64,000 nucleotides of DNA from Hetaerina americana. Lineage: Eukaryota > Arthropoda > Insecta > Odonata > Calopterygidae. Positions 1-12,749 of the stretch are shown piece by piece (position 1 is the stretch's first letter; every line of letters starts with the position of its first letter). The stretch lies in assembly GCA_022747635.1 (NCBI GenBank), contig JAKTNV010000238.1, forward strand, positions 1 through 64,000. Direction: 5' to 3'. The translations under genes and the position numbers were made by a program. Below the pieces are notes generated by a model. The model had not been told where the DNA came from. It did not search any database and worked only from the letters and a program-made list of their open reading frames with translations.

Positions 1-3000
1 AACACGGAAAATAGATATAAACGAGTTCTTTTATGTGGAAATTCCACTTCAAATACTTGTTTAAATTGAAACGACATTTTAAGCGAAGGAGATATCAACG
101 AGAAAGTAGTTTGATTATCTTAAATTGAAGAAATATAGAGAAATTTCGCGTTTTCATTCAAAATACGACCTTTGGATGAAAACTAGTCGTTTTCAGTGGA
201 CACGCCGCAAAACATGCGCGTGGAAAATCATAACACCAATGTTTGCGGTTAAAAAACTAACGATTTTGAAAAATGTAGTTTGAAAAATTTGGAAGGAAAT
301 TATATAGAGAAAATTCACGATTTCAGCAAAAATACTTAAAACGAGAAGTTATCTCTGGAAATACCACATCAAATACTAGTTTAAATTATAACGATATAAT
401 TTTTGATTTAATAGACAACGAAAAGAAGATAAAGTAAAAACTTGCAGTTTGCATGGGAATGGCAACAAAACGTACGCGTTGATAATAATAACAACTTTTT
501 TTCCATTGAAAAATGAACGGTTAACAAAAATACGCGATTTCATCGAAAATACGTAGATTGAATAAAAACGAGCAGTTTTCTGTGAAAATACCACATAAAA
601 CCCGTGTTCAAATTAACGAACATATTTTCGATAGATAAATGAACGAATTATGAAGAATGGCGCTTCAAACAATGAAATTGAAAAAAGTTAAAGAAAATAC
701 GAGATTACATTGAAAATACGAGGATTAAAAGTGAACTAGCTGTTCTCAGTGAACTCGCCACAAAACATGCGCGCTTAGAATCAAAATAAAAATTTCTGCT
801 ATTAAAAATTCAACGAATTTTGAAAAAAGTAGTTTGAAAAACTTGGAAGGTAATATTTGAGAGAAAATTTACCATGTCACCAAAAAACACAAAAAATACA
901 TAAAATCAAGGAGTTCTCTGTGGAAATCCATCATCAAATACTAATGTAAATTATAAAGATAAAATTTGCGATGTAAAAGAAAAAGAATAATGAAAAACGT
1001 TTGAAAACCTTGAATTGAAAAAATATTGATCGATTGATTTCATCGAAAATAAGAAGATAAAAGTAAAAACTAGCAGTTTTTGTAGAATGGCAACAAAACA
1101 TACGCGTTGATAATAATAATAACTTTTTTTCGATTGGAAAATCAACGGATTAAAAAAAATACGCGATTTCTTCGAAAATACATAGGAAGATGAAAACGAG
1201 CAGTTTTCTATGGAAATACCACATAAAAAAGGGGTTCAAATTAACGGATATATTTTCGATAGATAAATCAACGAATGATTTAGAAAGGCGCTTGAATCAA
1301 TGAAATTGAAAAAAGTTAGAGAAAATACAAATTTCATCGAAAATACGAAGATAGAAAAATAACTAACAGTTCTCAGTGAACCCGCCACAAAACATGCGCG
1401 CTTAAAATCATCACACTAATTTCTGCAATTGAAAATTAAACGAATTTTGAAAAAAGTAGTTCGATATACTTGAAAGGAAAATATTGAGAGAAAATTAACG
1501 ATCACATAAAAACACGAAAATTAAATAACAAGAGCTGTTCGCTGTGGTTATACCAATTAAAATACTTGTTAACATTTAAACGACATAATCTGCGATGAAG
1601 AAATCATCGAATGATTGAACAAGGTGTTTGAATTACTTAAATTAAAAATATTTAGAGAAAATACGCATTTAATCGACAATAGGAAGATTAATAAAAAGCT
1701 AGCAGTTTTCAGTGTACTCGCCACAAAACATACGTGTTAAAAAATTTACCTATATTTTGCGTTTGAAAATTCAACGAATATCGAAAAAGTAGTTTGAAAC
1801 TCTTGAAAGGAAAATATTGAGGATAAAATAACGATTGCATCGAAAACTCGAAAAATAAATAAAGACCAGCAGTTTTCAGTTTAAATACCATATAAATTAC
1901 GTGTTGAAATTAAAACTACATATTTTGCGGTGGAAAAATCAAGGAATGATAAAAAAAGGGGTTTGAAATTTAACGATATGATCGAAAGCACGGAAAAAAT
2001 TAAACAAGTTGTTTTATTCTGAAAAACCACAAAATACGTGTTTACAATAAAATAATGTATTTTTTGATGGAGAAATTAACAAATCATGAAAAAAGGAATT
2101 TAAAAATTAACGATTTTATTGAAAACACGGAAATAGATATAAACGAGCTCTTTTATGTGGAAACTCCACTTCATATAGTTGTTTAAATTAAAACAACATT
2201 TTCAGCGAAGGAGATATAAACGAAAAAGGAGTGTGATTCCTTATATTTAAGAAATTTAGAGAAAGTACACGTTTTCATCCAAAATACGATCATTGGATGA
2301 AAACCAGCCGTTTTCAGTGGACACGCCGCAAAACATGCGCGTGGAAAATCATAACACAAATTTTTTCGGTTAAAAAACCAACGAATTTTGAAAAAAGTAG
2401 TTTGAAAAACTTGAAAGGAAATAATTGAGAGAATTAACGATTTCACCAAAAACAAAAAAAATCCATAAAATCGAGGAAATACAATTTTAAATGCGTGTTA
2501 AAAATAAAACGACATACTCTGCGATGAAGAATTCATCAAATGATAAAAAGAGGTGTTTTAATTACTTAAATTAAATATATTTAGAGAAAATACGCATTTC
2601 ATCGAAAATACGAAGATTGATAAAAAGCTAGGTGTTTTCTGTGTACTCGCCACAAAACATACGTGTTTTGAAAATTACCCATATTTTGCGAATGAAATTA
2701 CAACAAATATCGAAAAAAGTAGTTGGCAACTCTTGAAAGGAAAATATCGAGGGTAAAATAACGATTGCATCGAAAACACGAAAAATAAATAAAGACGAGC
2801 AGTTGACCGTTTAAATACCACATAAATTGCGTGTTTAAATTAAAACTACATATTTTGCGGTGGAAAAATCAACATATGATGAAAAAATGAGTTTAAAATT
2901 TAAGTATATCATCGAAAACACGGAAAAAAGTTAAACGAGTTGTTTTATTTGGAAATACCAGAAAATACTTGATTACATTAACAAAACAAATTTTTCCAAA

Positions 3001-6000
3001 ACCAACGAATTTTGAAAAGACTAGTTTGAAAACTTGGAAGGTAATAATTGAGAGAAAATTTACGAAATCACCAAAACACATAAAATACATACAATCGAGG
3101 AGTTCTCTGTGAAAATCCCATATCAAATACAAGTTTAAATTATAACGATATAATTTGCGATGTAAAAGACAACGAATGAGGAAAAAAAAAGTTTGAATAA
3201 CTTGAATAGGTAAAATGTTGAGAAAACACGTGAATGCATCAAAAATACAATGATTGAATAGAGACTAGTAGTTTTCAGTGGACTCGCCACAAAACGTACG
3301 CGTTTCAAATAATCAAACCTACATTCCGATTGAAAAATCAACGGATTTTGAAAAAAGGAGTTTGAAAATACTACAATTAATACGAGTTGGAATAAGAAGA
3401 TATATTTTGCGATTAAAAAATCAACGAAAGAATGATATTAAACAATGTTACCGAAAACACGGAAAATAAATAAAAACGAGCTGTTTTCTGTGAAAACTCC
3501 ACTTCAAATACTTGTTTAAATTAAAACGACATTTTTAGCGAAGGAGATATAAACGAAAAAGGATTTTGCTTAACTTAAATTGAAGAAATTTAGAAAAAGT
3601 ACGCGTTTTCACCCAAAATACGATCATTGGATGAAAACTAGTCGTTTTCAGTGGACACGCCGCAAAACATGCGCGTTGAAAATCATAACACCAATGTTTG
3701 CGGTTAAAAAACTAACGAATTTTGAAAAATAAAGGTTGAAAAACTTGGAAGGAAATTATTCAGAGAAAATTTACGATTTCAATTTAAACACAAAAAATAC
3801 ATAAAAACGAGAAGTTTTCTGTAGAAATCCCACTTTAAATACTAATTTAAATTATAACGAAATAATTTGCGATGTCAAAGACAACGAATGAGGAAAAAAA
3901 GTTTGAATAACTTGTATTGAAAAAATGTTGAGAAAATACGTAAATGCATCAAAAATACAATGATTGAATAAAAACTAGCAGTTTTCAGTGGCTTCGCCAC
4001 AAAAGGTACGCGTTTTAAATAATCAAACCTACATTCCGATTGAAAAATCAACGGATTTTGAAAAAAGTAGTTTTAAAATACTACATTAAATACGTGTTGG
4101 AATAAGACAACATAGTTTGCGATGGAGAAATCAACGAATGATGAAAGAAGAAGTTTTAAATTAAACGATGTTATCGAAAACACGGAGAATAAATAAAAAC
4201 GAGCTGTTTTCTGTGAAAACTCCATTTCAAATACTTGTTTAAATTAAAACGACATTTTTAGCGAAGGAGATATAAACGAAAAAGGATTTTGATTAACTTA
4301 AATTGAAGAAATTTAGAAAAAGTACGCGTTTTCACCCAAAATACGATCATTGGATGAAAACTAGTCGTTTTCAGTGGACACGCCGCAAAAAATGCGCGTT
4401 GAAAATCATAACACCAATGTTTGCGGTTAAAAAACTAACGAATTTTGAAATATATAATATGAAAAACTTCAGAGAAAATTTACGATTTCACTTTAAACAC
4501 AAAAAATACATAAAAACGAGAAGTTTTCTGTAGAAATCCCACGTCAAATACTAGTTTCAATTATAACGAAATAATTTGCGATGTCAAAGACAACGAATGA
4601 TAAAAAAGGCGTTTGAAAATCTTGAAGTTAATATTTGTTGATTGATTGATTTCATCGAAAATAAGAAGATAAAGTAAAAACTAGCAGTTTTCAGTGGAAT
4701 GGCAACAAAACATACACGTTGTTAATAATAACAACTTCTTTTCGATTGAAAAATCAACGGATTAAAAAAAATACGCGATTTCATCGAAAATACGTAGATT
4801 GAATAAAAACGATCAGTTTTATGTAAAAATACCGCATAAAAACATATTTTCGGTAGATTACTCAACAAATGATGAAGAATGGCGCTTCAAACAATGAAAT
4901 TGAAAAAAGTTAAAGAAAAAACGTGATTACATCGAAAATACGAAGATTGAAAGAGAACTATCTTTTTTCAGTGAACTCGCCAAAAAACATGCGCGCTTAA
5001 AATCATCACACCATTATCTGCTATTAAAAATTCAACGAATTATTAAAGTTCGATACACTTGAAAGGAAAATATTGAGAGATTATTAATGATAACATCAAA
5101 AACACGAAAATTAAATAAAAACGAGCAGTTCTCTGTTGAAATAACAATGTAAATGTGTGTTAAAAGAAATCCATAAAATCGAGGAAATACCATTTCAAAT
5201 GCGTGTAAAATTAAAACGACATACTCTGCGTTGAAGAAATCATGGAAAGGTGTTTAAATTACTTAAATTAAAAATATTTAGAGAAAATAAGCATTTCATC
5301 GAAAATACGAAGATTGATAAGAAGCTAGCAGTTTTCAGAGTACTCGCCAAAAAACATACGTGTTTAAATAATTACCCATATTTTGTGATTGAAATTTCAA
5401 GGAATATCGAAAAAAGTAGTTTGTAACTCTTGAAAGGAGAATATCTAGGGTAAAATAACGATTGCATCGAAATCACGAAGAGTAAATAAAGACGAGCAGT
5501 TGTCCCTTTAAATACCACATAAATTACGTGTTTAAATTAAAACTACATATTTTGCGGGTGAGAAATCAACGAATGATGAAAAAAGGGGTTTGAAATTTAA
5601 CGATATCATCGAAAACACGGATAAAAAATAAACGAGTTCTTTATTTGGAAAGACCAGAAAATACTTGCTTACATTAAAAAACGTATTTTTCGATGGAGAA
5701 ATTATCGAATCATGAAAAATGGAATTTAAAATTTAACGATTTAATTGAAAACACGGAAAATAGATAAATATACTACATAAAGAAATACTACATTAAATAC
5801 ATTTTAAATTAGACGACATATTTTGCGATGAAGAAATCAACAAATGATGAAAGAAGGAGTTTGAATTTAAAAAATGTTACCGAAAACACGGAAATAAATA
5901 AAAACGAGCTGTTTTCTATGGAAACTTAACTTCAAATACTAGGTTAAATTAAAACGACATTTTTAGCGATGGAGAAATAATCGAAAAAGGAGTTTGATTT

Positions 6001-6910
6001 ACTTAAATTGAAGAAATTTAGAAAAAGTACGCGTTTTCATCCAAAATACGATCATTTGATGAAAACAATCCGTTCTAGTGGACACGCCAAAAAAAATGCG
6101 CGCTGAAAATCATAACACCAATGTTTGCGGGTAAAAAACCAACGAATTATGATAAAAGTAGTTTGAAATACTTGGAAGGAAATTATTGAGAGACAATTTA
6201 CGATTTCACCTGAAACACAAATCAAACATAAAAACGAGGAGCTTTCTGTGGAAATCCCACATCAAATACTAGTTAAAATTATAACGAAATAATTTGCGAC
6301 GCAAAAGACGAAGAATGATGGAAAAAGGCGTTTGAAAAACTTGAATTGAAAAAATGTTGTTTGATTGATTTTATCGAAAATAAGAAGATAAAGTAAAAAC
6401 TAGCAGTTTTCAGTGGAATGGCAACAAAACGCGTTAAATTCGTTAATGCATAAAAATACGTGAATGCATAATATATACGATGATTGAATAAAAACTAGCA
6501 GTTTTCAGTGGACTCACTACAAATCATACGCGTTTAAAATAATCAAACCTGTTTTCCGATTGAAAAGTCAACGAATTTTGAATAAGGTAGTTTGGAAGTA
6601 CTAAATTTAATACGTGTTGAAATTAAACGACATATTTTGCGATGGAGAAATCAACGAATGATGAAAGAAGAAGTTGGAAATTAAACGATGTTACCGAAAA
6701 CACGGAAAATAAATAAAAACGAGTTGTTTTCCGTGGAAACTCCACTTCAAATACTTGTTTAAATTAAAACAAAATTTCAAGCGATGGAGAAATGAACGAA
6801 AAAGGAGTTTGATTTACTTAAATTGAAGAAATTTAGAGAAAGTACGCGTTTTCATCCAAAATACGATCATTGGATAAAAACTAGATGTTTTCAGTGGACA
6901 CACCGCAAAA
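1..6910 (+). repeat. AT-rich satellite array, forward orientation
   Basis: Degenerate tandem units recur about every 130-170 bases. Each is built around a core like TTTTCAGTGGACACGCCRC followed by a CATGCGCGT or CATACGTGT motif, then a 'CGAAAAYACG' block, with A-rich spacers. Different unit subtypes alternate in blocks, a higher-order pattern. For example 3472-3730 recurs almost unchanged at 4192-4450, 720 bases on. The ACACGCCGC subtype starts near 194, 2315, 3649, 4372, 6076 (variant) and 6892, so the higher-order spacing is irregular. The array runs off the left edge of the window. Short open frames here have the same composition as the repeat and look like by-products. I do not recognise the family. 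A role at centromeric or other heterochromatin is inference only. Confidence 0.9.
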
Positions 6911-8296
6911 CTCCTTCATTCATCATTCGCTGATTTCTCCATCGCAAAATATGTTGTCTCATTTCAATACGTATTTAATGTAGTATTTCCAAACTACTTT
7001 ATTCAAAATTCGTTGATTTTTCAATCGGAAAATAGGTTTGATTATTTTTAACGCGTATGTTTTGTGGCGAGTCCACAGAAAACTGCTAGTTTTTATTCAA
7101 TCATCGTATATATTATGCATTCACGTATTTTCTCAACACTCTTTCTTTTAAAGTTTTTCACTCTTTTTTTGATTATTCGGGATATTTTACATTGTACATT
7201 ATATCGTTTTAATTTAAACTAGTATTTGATGTGGTATTTCCACGAAAAACTCCTCGTTTTTATGTATTTTTCTTGTTTTTGGTGAAATCTTAAATTTTCT
7301 CTCAATTATTTCCCTGAAAGTTTTTCAAACAACTTTTTTCAAAATTCGTTAGTTTTAAAACTGCAAACATTGGTGTTATGATTTTCCACGCGCATGTTTT
7401 GCGGCATGTCCACTGGAAACGACTAGTTTTTATCCAATGATCGTATATTGGATGAAAACACGTACTTTCTCTAAATTTGTTCAATATAAGTAAATGAAAC
7501 TCCTTTTTCGTTTATATCTCCTTCGCTAAAAATGTCGTTTTAATTTAAACAAGTATTTGAAGTGGAGTTTCCACAGAAAGATGGTCGTTTTTATCCATTT
7601 TCCGTTTTTTCAATGAAATTGTTAAATTATAAATTCCTTTTTTCATGATTTGTTAATTTCTCCATCGAAAATACGTTTTTTTAATGAATAAAAGTATTTT
7701 GTGATATTTCCAAATGAAACAACTCGTTTAATTTGTTTCCGTGTTTTCGATGATGTCGTTACATTTCAAACCCATTTTTTCATCATTCGTTGATTTATCT
7801 ATCGAAAATATGTCCGTCAGTTTGAGCACGTTTTTTGTGGGGTATTTCCACTGAAAACTGCTAGTTTTTATTCAATCATCGTATTTTTTATGCATTAGCG
7901 TATTTTCTCAACATTTTTTCAAATCAAGTTTTTCAAACTCCTTTTTTCATCATTCGTCGTCTTTCACATCGCAAATTATTTCGTTATATATTAAACTAGT
8001 ATTTGATGTGGTATTTCCACAGAAAACTCCTCGATTTTATGTATTTATTGTGTTTTTTGGTGAAATCGTAAATTTTTTCTCAATTATTTCCCTGCAAGTT
8101 TTTCAAAAAACTTTTTTCAAAATTCGTTGGTTTTATAACCGCAAACATGTGTGTTATGATTTTCCACGCGCATGTTTTGCGGCATGTCCACTGAAAACGG
8201 GTAGTTTTCATGCAATGATCGTATTTTGGGTGAAAACGCGTACTTTTTCTAAATTTCTTCAATTTAAGTTAATCAAACTCCTTTTTCGTTTATTAT
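6911..8296 (-). repeat. Same satellite, inverted orientation
   Basis: From about 6911 the same units appear as reverse complement. The core now reads GCGGCATGTCCACTG at about 7400 and 8180 (roughly 780 apart), and the spacer reads CATCATTCGTTGATTT. The switch is abrupt, in the middle of a unit, just after 'CACACCGCAAAA'. The array stops near 8296, where sequence unlike the satellite begins ('ATTATTCGAATAAACAG'). Confidence 0.88.
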
Positions 8297-8334
8297 TCGA
8301 ATAAACAGTTTATTTATGACGATCGGTAAGGACA

Positions 8335-8532
8335 AGGGACCGCACACGATCGATGTTTCCAATGTCATCACCGGAGAGGGTTGAAGGTCGTCCCGGCATC
8401 TTTCATCATCCGTGGTGTCTTGTCGGCCATTTTGAAACGCTTAATCCATTTGATAACGGATATTTCCTTAAGATCATCATCACCGTAAAAAGCTGTTAAC
8501 ATCTCAGTAATTTCTTGATAACTTCTACCTCA
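8335..8532 (-). pseudogene. mariner-like transposase N-terminal fragment
   Basis: On the minus strand a conceptual reading gives YQEITEMLTAFYGDDDLK then ISVIKWIKRFK. After a frameshift it gives GRQDTTDDERCRDDLQPSP. This matches the N-terminal helix-turn-helix region of mariner-family transposases (pattern EML..AYGDE...VFEWFKRFK.GR..V.DDERSGRPS). At least one frameshift and a stop break the reading, and no catalytic domain follows. It resembles the N-terminal mariner piece at 25016-25300, so two related relics lie in the window. The family call rests on this one domain. Confidence 0.7.
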
Positions 8533-8535
8533 GCA

Positions 8536-10151
8536 CTTCACAAAAAACTTGTTGTTGATTTGTTGTTCCGTGATATACCATTTTCAACAAAAGGTGAAAG
8601 CAAGGACAACAGAGTCTAACATAACTGGCACCATAACGCACAGCTCGGCGATACGCCAAGCGCAGATGGTTCCTCATTGGGACTCGGGCAAAGAGCACCT
8701 TTTGTGGAACATTGGCAGAATTCAGAAAAAGGTGTATTCGTCGCTCAAAGACCTCGATGTTCCTCTCACTTGGTTCCTGGGAAAGAGTGGCCGAATGGCA
8801 CTCAAGTAATTGCCATTTACTTATTTACTTTAATTGCCATTAGTTTTGAGCCTAAAAACAATAAAATTAATATTGGTCATCACTCTTCCTACAAGTTGGC
8901 TAGTATTTTGTCCAGATGTTTAAATAGTAATATGCCTGGTAGATATTTCTTCCACGGAATAAACTGTTACTGGGTTTCTGGATGGGGTAAAACAAACGCA
9001 AGGGTCGATAGAGATTTCGGCTTCAGTATGTCCAGAGATAGACTACCATCCAATGGAAAAGGATATCGTAATGAAATATTTCTGTTAGGCAATCATGGGT
9101 GAGCGTGGATTCAAAGATTGGTGTTCAACTGACAGCCCAAGGGGTTGTTTTACAGAGAGAATTGAGAATCAATTAGCCAAATAAAGACGCCTACATTACG
9201 ATTGTGTTCGTCACGGTCTTGTCATGAATTTGGGCGGGAAACACTTGAAGACGAGGGAGATCTGAATGAATTTGGCATCCAACGCGACTCTCAAAGGTCT
9301 ACATCAAATAGCACTCCACCTGACTGAAGGGGAGTTGGATCAGGATTGCAATCCGACTATGCAACCTATATCTAAAGGTTTTCAACATGTGCTAGGTCTT
9401 GCATTGAATTGTTTGGGTTGATAGGAAGAGCGCATGGAATACGTTGCGTTTACCAGACTAGGGGATCCTTGAGTATCAAACGTCCTGCTTTTAGGGCGAC
9501 AATCAACATAATTCATGGACATGTTCGCCAGGGTAAGGTCAGGTTTGCTGGTAAGTTTCTCTCAAAGGTTCTAGCAAATTTTCTCCAAGAGGAAGGACCT
9601 TTGGCACAGAGAGACCGTTCAACTGATGGGTCACGGCAGGATTGGGGGAGAAAGCAGTTTGAATTGTGAATGAATGCATTTGCCAAGTGGCATTAGCATT
9701 GTTTTTCCATTTAGGTTGTTCAGGAAAATGTTACCTTAATGGGAAGGATGTGCTGAACTTCTTCAAGCAAGTTCATCATTTCTTCATGAATCGTCTGGGG
9801 GATGAGCATTTAGTGACCTTGGAAATGAAGTACCTCTTTGCATAGGTGCACCCACAGGGTGTGAAGAGCAAGAGCAATGGCCAGAAGAAGAAGAAAGCCC
9901 TCGACTACTTCTTAGAACTTCACCGGTCTCAGTGTGATATCATTCGGGGTCGAGATGACTATTCTCGGCATTATGACCTTAATGTCCATTGCTGGGTTTT
10001 GGTACTGCACATTGACATTTTGTTGACAGCAGGTCGTGTGTCTGCTATTATAGTATTGAAGAAAGCTCTGCGGTTTACATTCTCGGTCAATAAGCCTCGA
10101 TATTTAAAATACCTTAGGAGATTCTATATGTTATTGAAGAGTCTAGTCTAA
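8536..10151. other. Unassigned degenerate sequence with short open frames
   Basis: Open frames of 141, 86 and 101 codons (8677-9102, 9409-9669, 9846-10151, all plus strand) are separated by stops. The G+C content is higher than that of the satellite next door. I recognise no domain. The composition suggests a decayed mobile element, or decayed coding sequence spread over several frames, but the frames share no motif I can name. They should not be treated as genes. Confidence 0.4.
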
Positions 10152-11228
10152 ATTACTGTGTAAAATTGAAAGTATTTTCCCCATTTTATCATTGGCCCCA
10201 GTTGCAGTTTCGGTAAAGATTGATAAACAATATATAGACAGATATATATTCAACCTTGTGCGATCACGAAAGGATGATTTACTTGCAATATCTTCAAACT
10301 TCTCCTTTCTAAATGAATATATCCCCACTATCCTTCAATTTAAGAGGTAATATAAAAGTTTTCCATTCCGAATACCTTTGCGATTACCTTAAAATATATG
10401 AAGAAAATGTGTTTATTTTTTGAAGTGTAGTTAGAGATATCAGATGTAATCTCTGCTCAGAAGGTGAGAATAATGATGTTTTCAATGAATATTGTCGTAT
10501 TAAATATGAAATTGGTGACTATATAATGCTCATCCAGTTTTGAATTTTGCTAGTAGAGTACACAGAAGGCCAAAGTTTTAATTAAAGGAGAAGAGTTTAA
10601 ACTTTTGTTTATAGCAATTTGCTAATATCAGTCTTTTGTCGTCATTATTTAGTCTATTACAACTTATATTATTTTGAGCCAAAGTAGTGGGTCCGTAAGA
10701 TAGAATGTTTTTCTGATTCCCTTTTTTTAAATGGGGAACTCATCATTGTAAAATGACTAAATCTCTTCTACAATTCATCTCTTTAAACATATTGACATGA
10801 CTCTCCTAAAACCGATTAAAAATATTTAAATAACATTTCCAAAATAATTCATCAAACCGATTCTCGAGTTTGGTAAACCGTGTCGTAGCATGTAGGCAAT
10901 ACTATTGGCTTAGTCCACACACGTTCACTCAGACTTTAGCCCAAGTAAATCATTTTGAATGAAACTTACCTGAGAGTATGTATGCGTATACATTCCGGTT
11001 GCAATATTAATAAATGCAATCAAAGAGGACGCAAGTCAAGATAAAGTCCAAGATCATATTTACATTCGATGATGTTTGTTTCGGACTTAGTTGATTTACA
11101 AGTTCTAAAGATGATGAAAGAAATATTTCAATGCTTTGTATACATATAACCGTCCTTAAGAAATATGATTTGGGTTAAACTGTGGACATGAATCAATGGA
11201 ATTTCATTCCTCACAAAATTCGGATGGG
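10152..11228. other. AT-rich spacer, nothing recognised
   Basis: No convincing reading frame, repeat or RNA gene was seen. The right edge is set by the first gypsy coding sequence at about 11229. Confidence 0.5.
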
Positions 11229-11239
11229 AGAAGAGACGT

Positions 11240-12046
11240 TTGCTGGTACCACCGTCGGTTTGGCGCCGATGCCCGGAAGTGCACGACTCCGTGCTCCTAT
11301 GCGTCGGAAAACCCCTAGGGCAGTCGGTGATAGCAGCCTCCGATGGTAGTCCCGAACCATGCCGCTTGTACGTGACAGACCGAAACACAAAGGTGCGGTT
11401 TTTGATAGATACTGGGTCCGATTTGTGTGTTTTTCCTAGAGTCAAAGTGGAAAGGCCCCGCTCCAAGACTGATTACGAGCTGTTTGTAGTGAACAGCAGT
11501 GTTATTTCTACGTATGGTCGGATGACCTTTAGCCTTAACCTCGGCCTCCGTCGCGATTTTTCGTGGCGTTTCGCTGTCGCGGACGTGTCACAACCTATCA
11601 TTGGGGCGGAATTCCTGAAATTCTACGGGTTATTGGTGGACATGCTCAACCAGAGATTGGTTGATGGACTCACTACCATTTCAGTCCCCGGGAGTTTCGC
11701 CCAGCCTTCTCCCGATCAAGTGAAATCTGTGAGCGGTCATTCTCGTAACCACGAATTGCTTGCCACTTCCCAGAAATCACGAGACCCCCAGGCGTCCCTC
11801 ATAGCGTTGACCATACTACAATGCATTATATTCGCACCACGCCAGGTAAGTCCGTTTCGTGTAAGTCACGTCGTTTGGCAACGGACAGGCTTGCCATCGC
11901 GGAACGCGAATTCGATGCAATGCCCAAATAAGGGATTGTGCGTCGGTCCGAAAGCAGCTGGTCGTCTGCCCTCCATCTGGTCCCAAAGAAAACCGGCGAG
12001 TGGCAGCCCTGCGGGGACTACAGAGCCTTCAATGCACCTTACCTGA
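11240..12046 (+). pseudogene. gypsy gag tail, aspartic protease and RT start
   Basis: The reading opens in the last residues of gag, then shows a retroviral-type aspartic protease. The catalytic motif is FLIDTGSDLCVFP (D at about residue 56), the flap region ISTYGRMTF, and the closing motif PIIGAEFLKFYGL. Family knowledge: this enzyme works as a dimer and cuts the Gag-Pol polyprotein. After about residue 190 a frame change occurs. The start of RT is then recognisable in another frame near 11955-12040 (SALHLVPKKTGEWQPCGDYR). The protease itself looks intact, but the polyprotein is not. Confidence 0.8.
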
Positions 12047-12749
12047 TAAATATCCGGTGCCCCACAAACAGGATTTTGCGCACGCCTTATTTAGCAATTC
12101 GGTGTTTTCCAGGCTAGATCTTGCGGAGAGGCGACATGCATTCAACAACTGTCAAGACAGCCTCGCGAAAGCTGCCCTTCTAGCCCATCCCAACCCCGAC
12201 GCTCCACTTGCTCTCGTCGTAGACCCGTCAGATATTTCACTCGGTGCAGCCTTACAGCAGAAATGCGGGCAAGAGTGGCAGCCGCTTGCCTTTGACACAA
12301 CGAGATTGACACCAACTGAACGAAGTTACAGCGCGTACGACCGTAAACTCCTTGCCGTGTACAAAGCCATTAAGTATTTCCGCCACATGGTGGAGGGGAG
12401 ATCAATCACGGTCTATACGGATCACAAGCCTATAACGTTTGCCTTGCAAAAGAAGGCCGATCAGTGCTCCCCTCGACAATTTCGTCACATAGACTTTATC
12501 TCCCAATTCACCAAGGACATCCGTCATGTCTCCGGGGTGGAAAATGCGGTCGCCGACGCTCTCGGCAGAGTGACAGAAATTAGTGCCCCCATTGACTATG
12601 AGGCACTGGCAGCCTCCCAAACGTGTGATGAAGAAATGCAGCAATTCTTGACACCCAACTCCCCTTTGTGTCTTAAAAAGTTAAAGGTCCCCGATGGAAA
12701 ATGGAAGTATATTGTGACACTTCATCCACCACGGTACGACCATACCTGA
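12000..12749 (+). pseudogene. gypsy RNase H joined to RT stub
   Basis: Near 12110 the frame shows FSRLDLAE, the first palm strand of RT. It continues straight into RRHAFNNCQDSLAKAALLAHP, which belongs to the tether before RNase H. The whole palm with its YxDD box is therefore missing, an internal deletion of several hundred bases. RNase H follows: LVVDPSDISLGAALQQ (first Asp), AFDTTRLTPTERSYSAYDRK (the conserved E is replaced by D in 'YDRKLLA'), VYTDHKPITFAL (TDHKPL motif) and HVSGVENAVADALGR. A frame shift at about 12705-12749 separates it from integrase. Confidence 0.82.

Noticed and set aside
4303..4533. Small protein-coding genes in the satellite (KKFRKSTRFHPKYDH-type frames repeated at several places)
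   Set aside because: They recur only because the DNA repeats, occur on both strands after the inversion, and have no start context or domain.
8677..9669. Candidate host gene with exons 8677-9102 and 9409-9669
   Set aside because: No domain, no convincing splice signals joining the frames, and the flanks are a satellite and a mariner relic.
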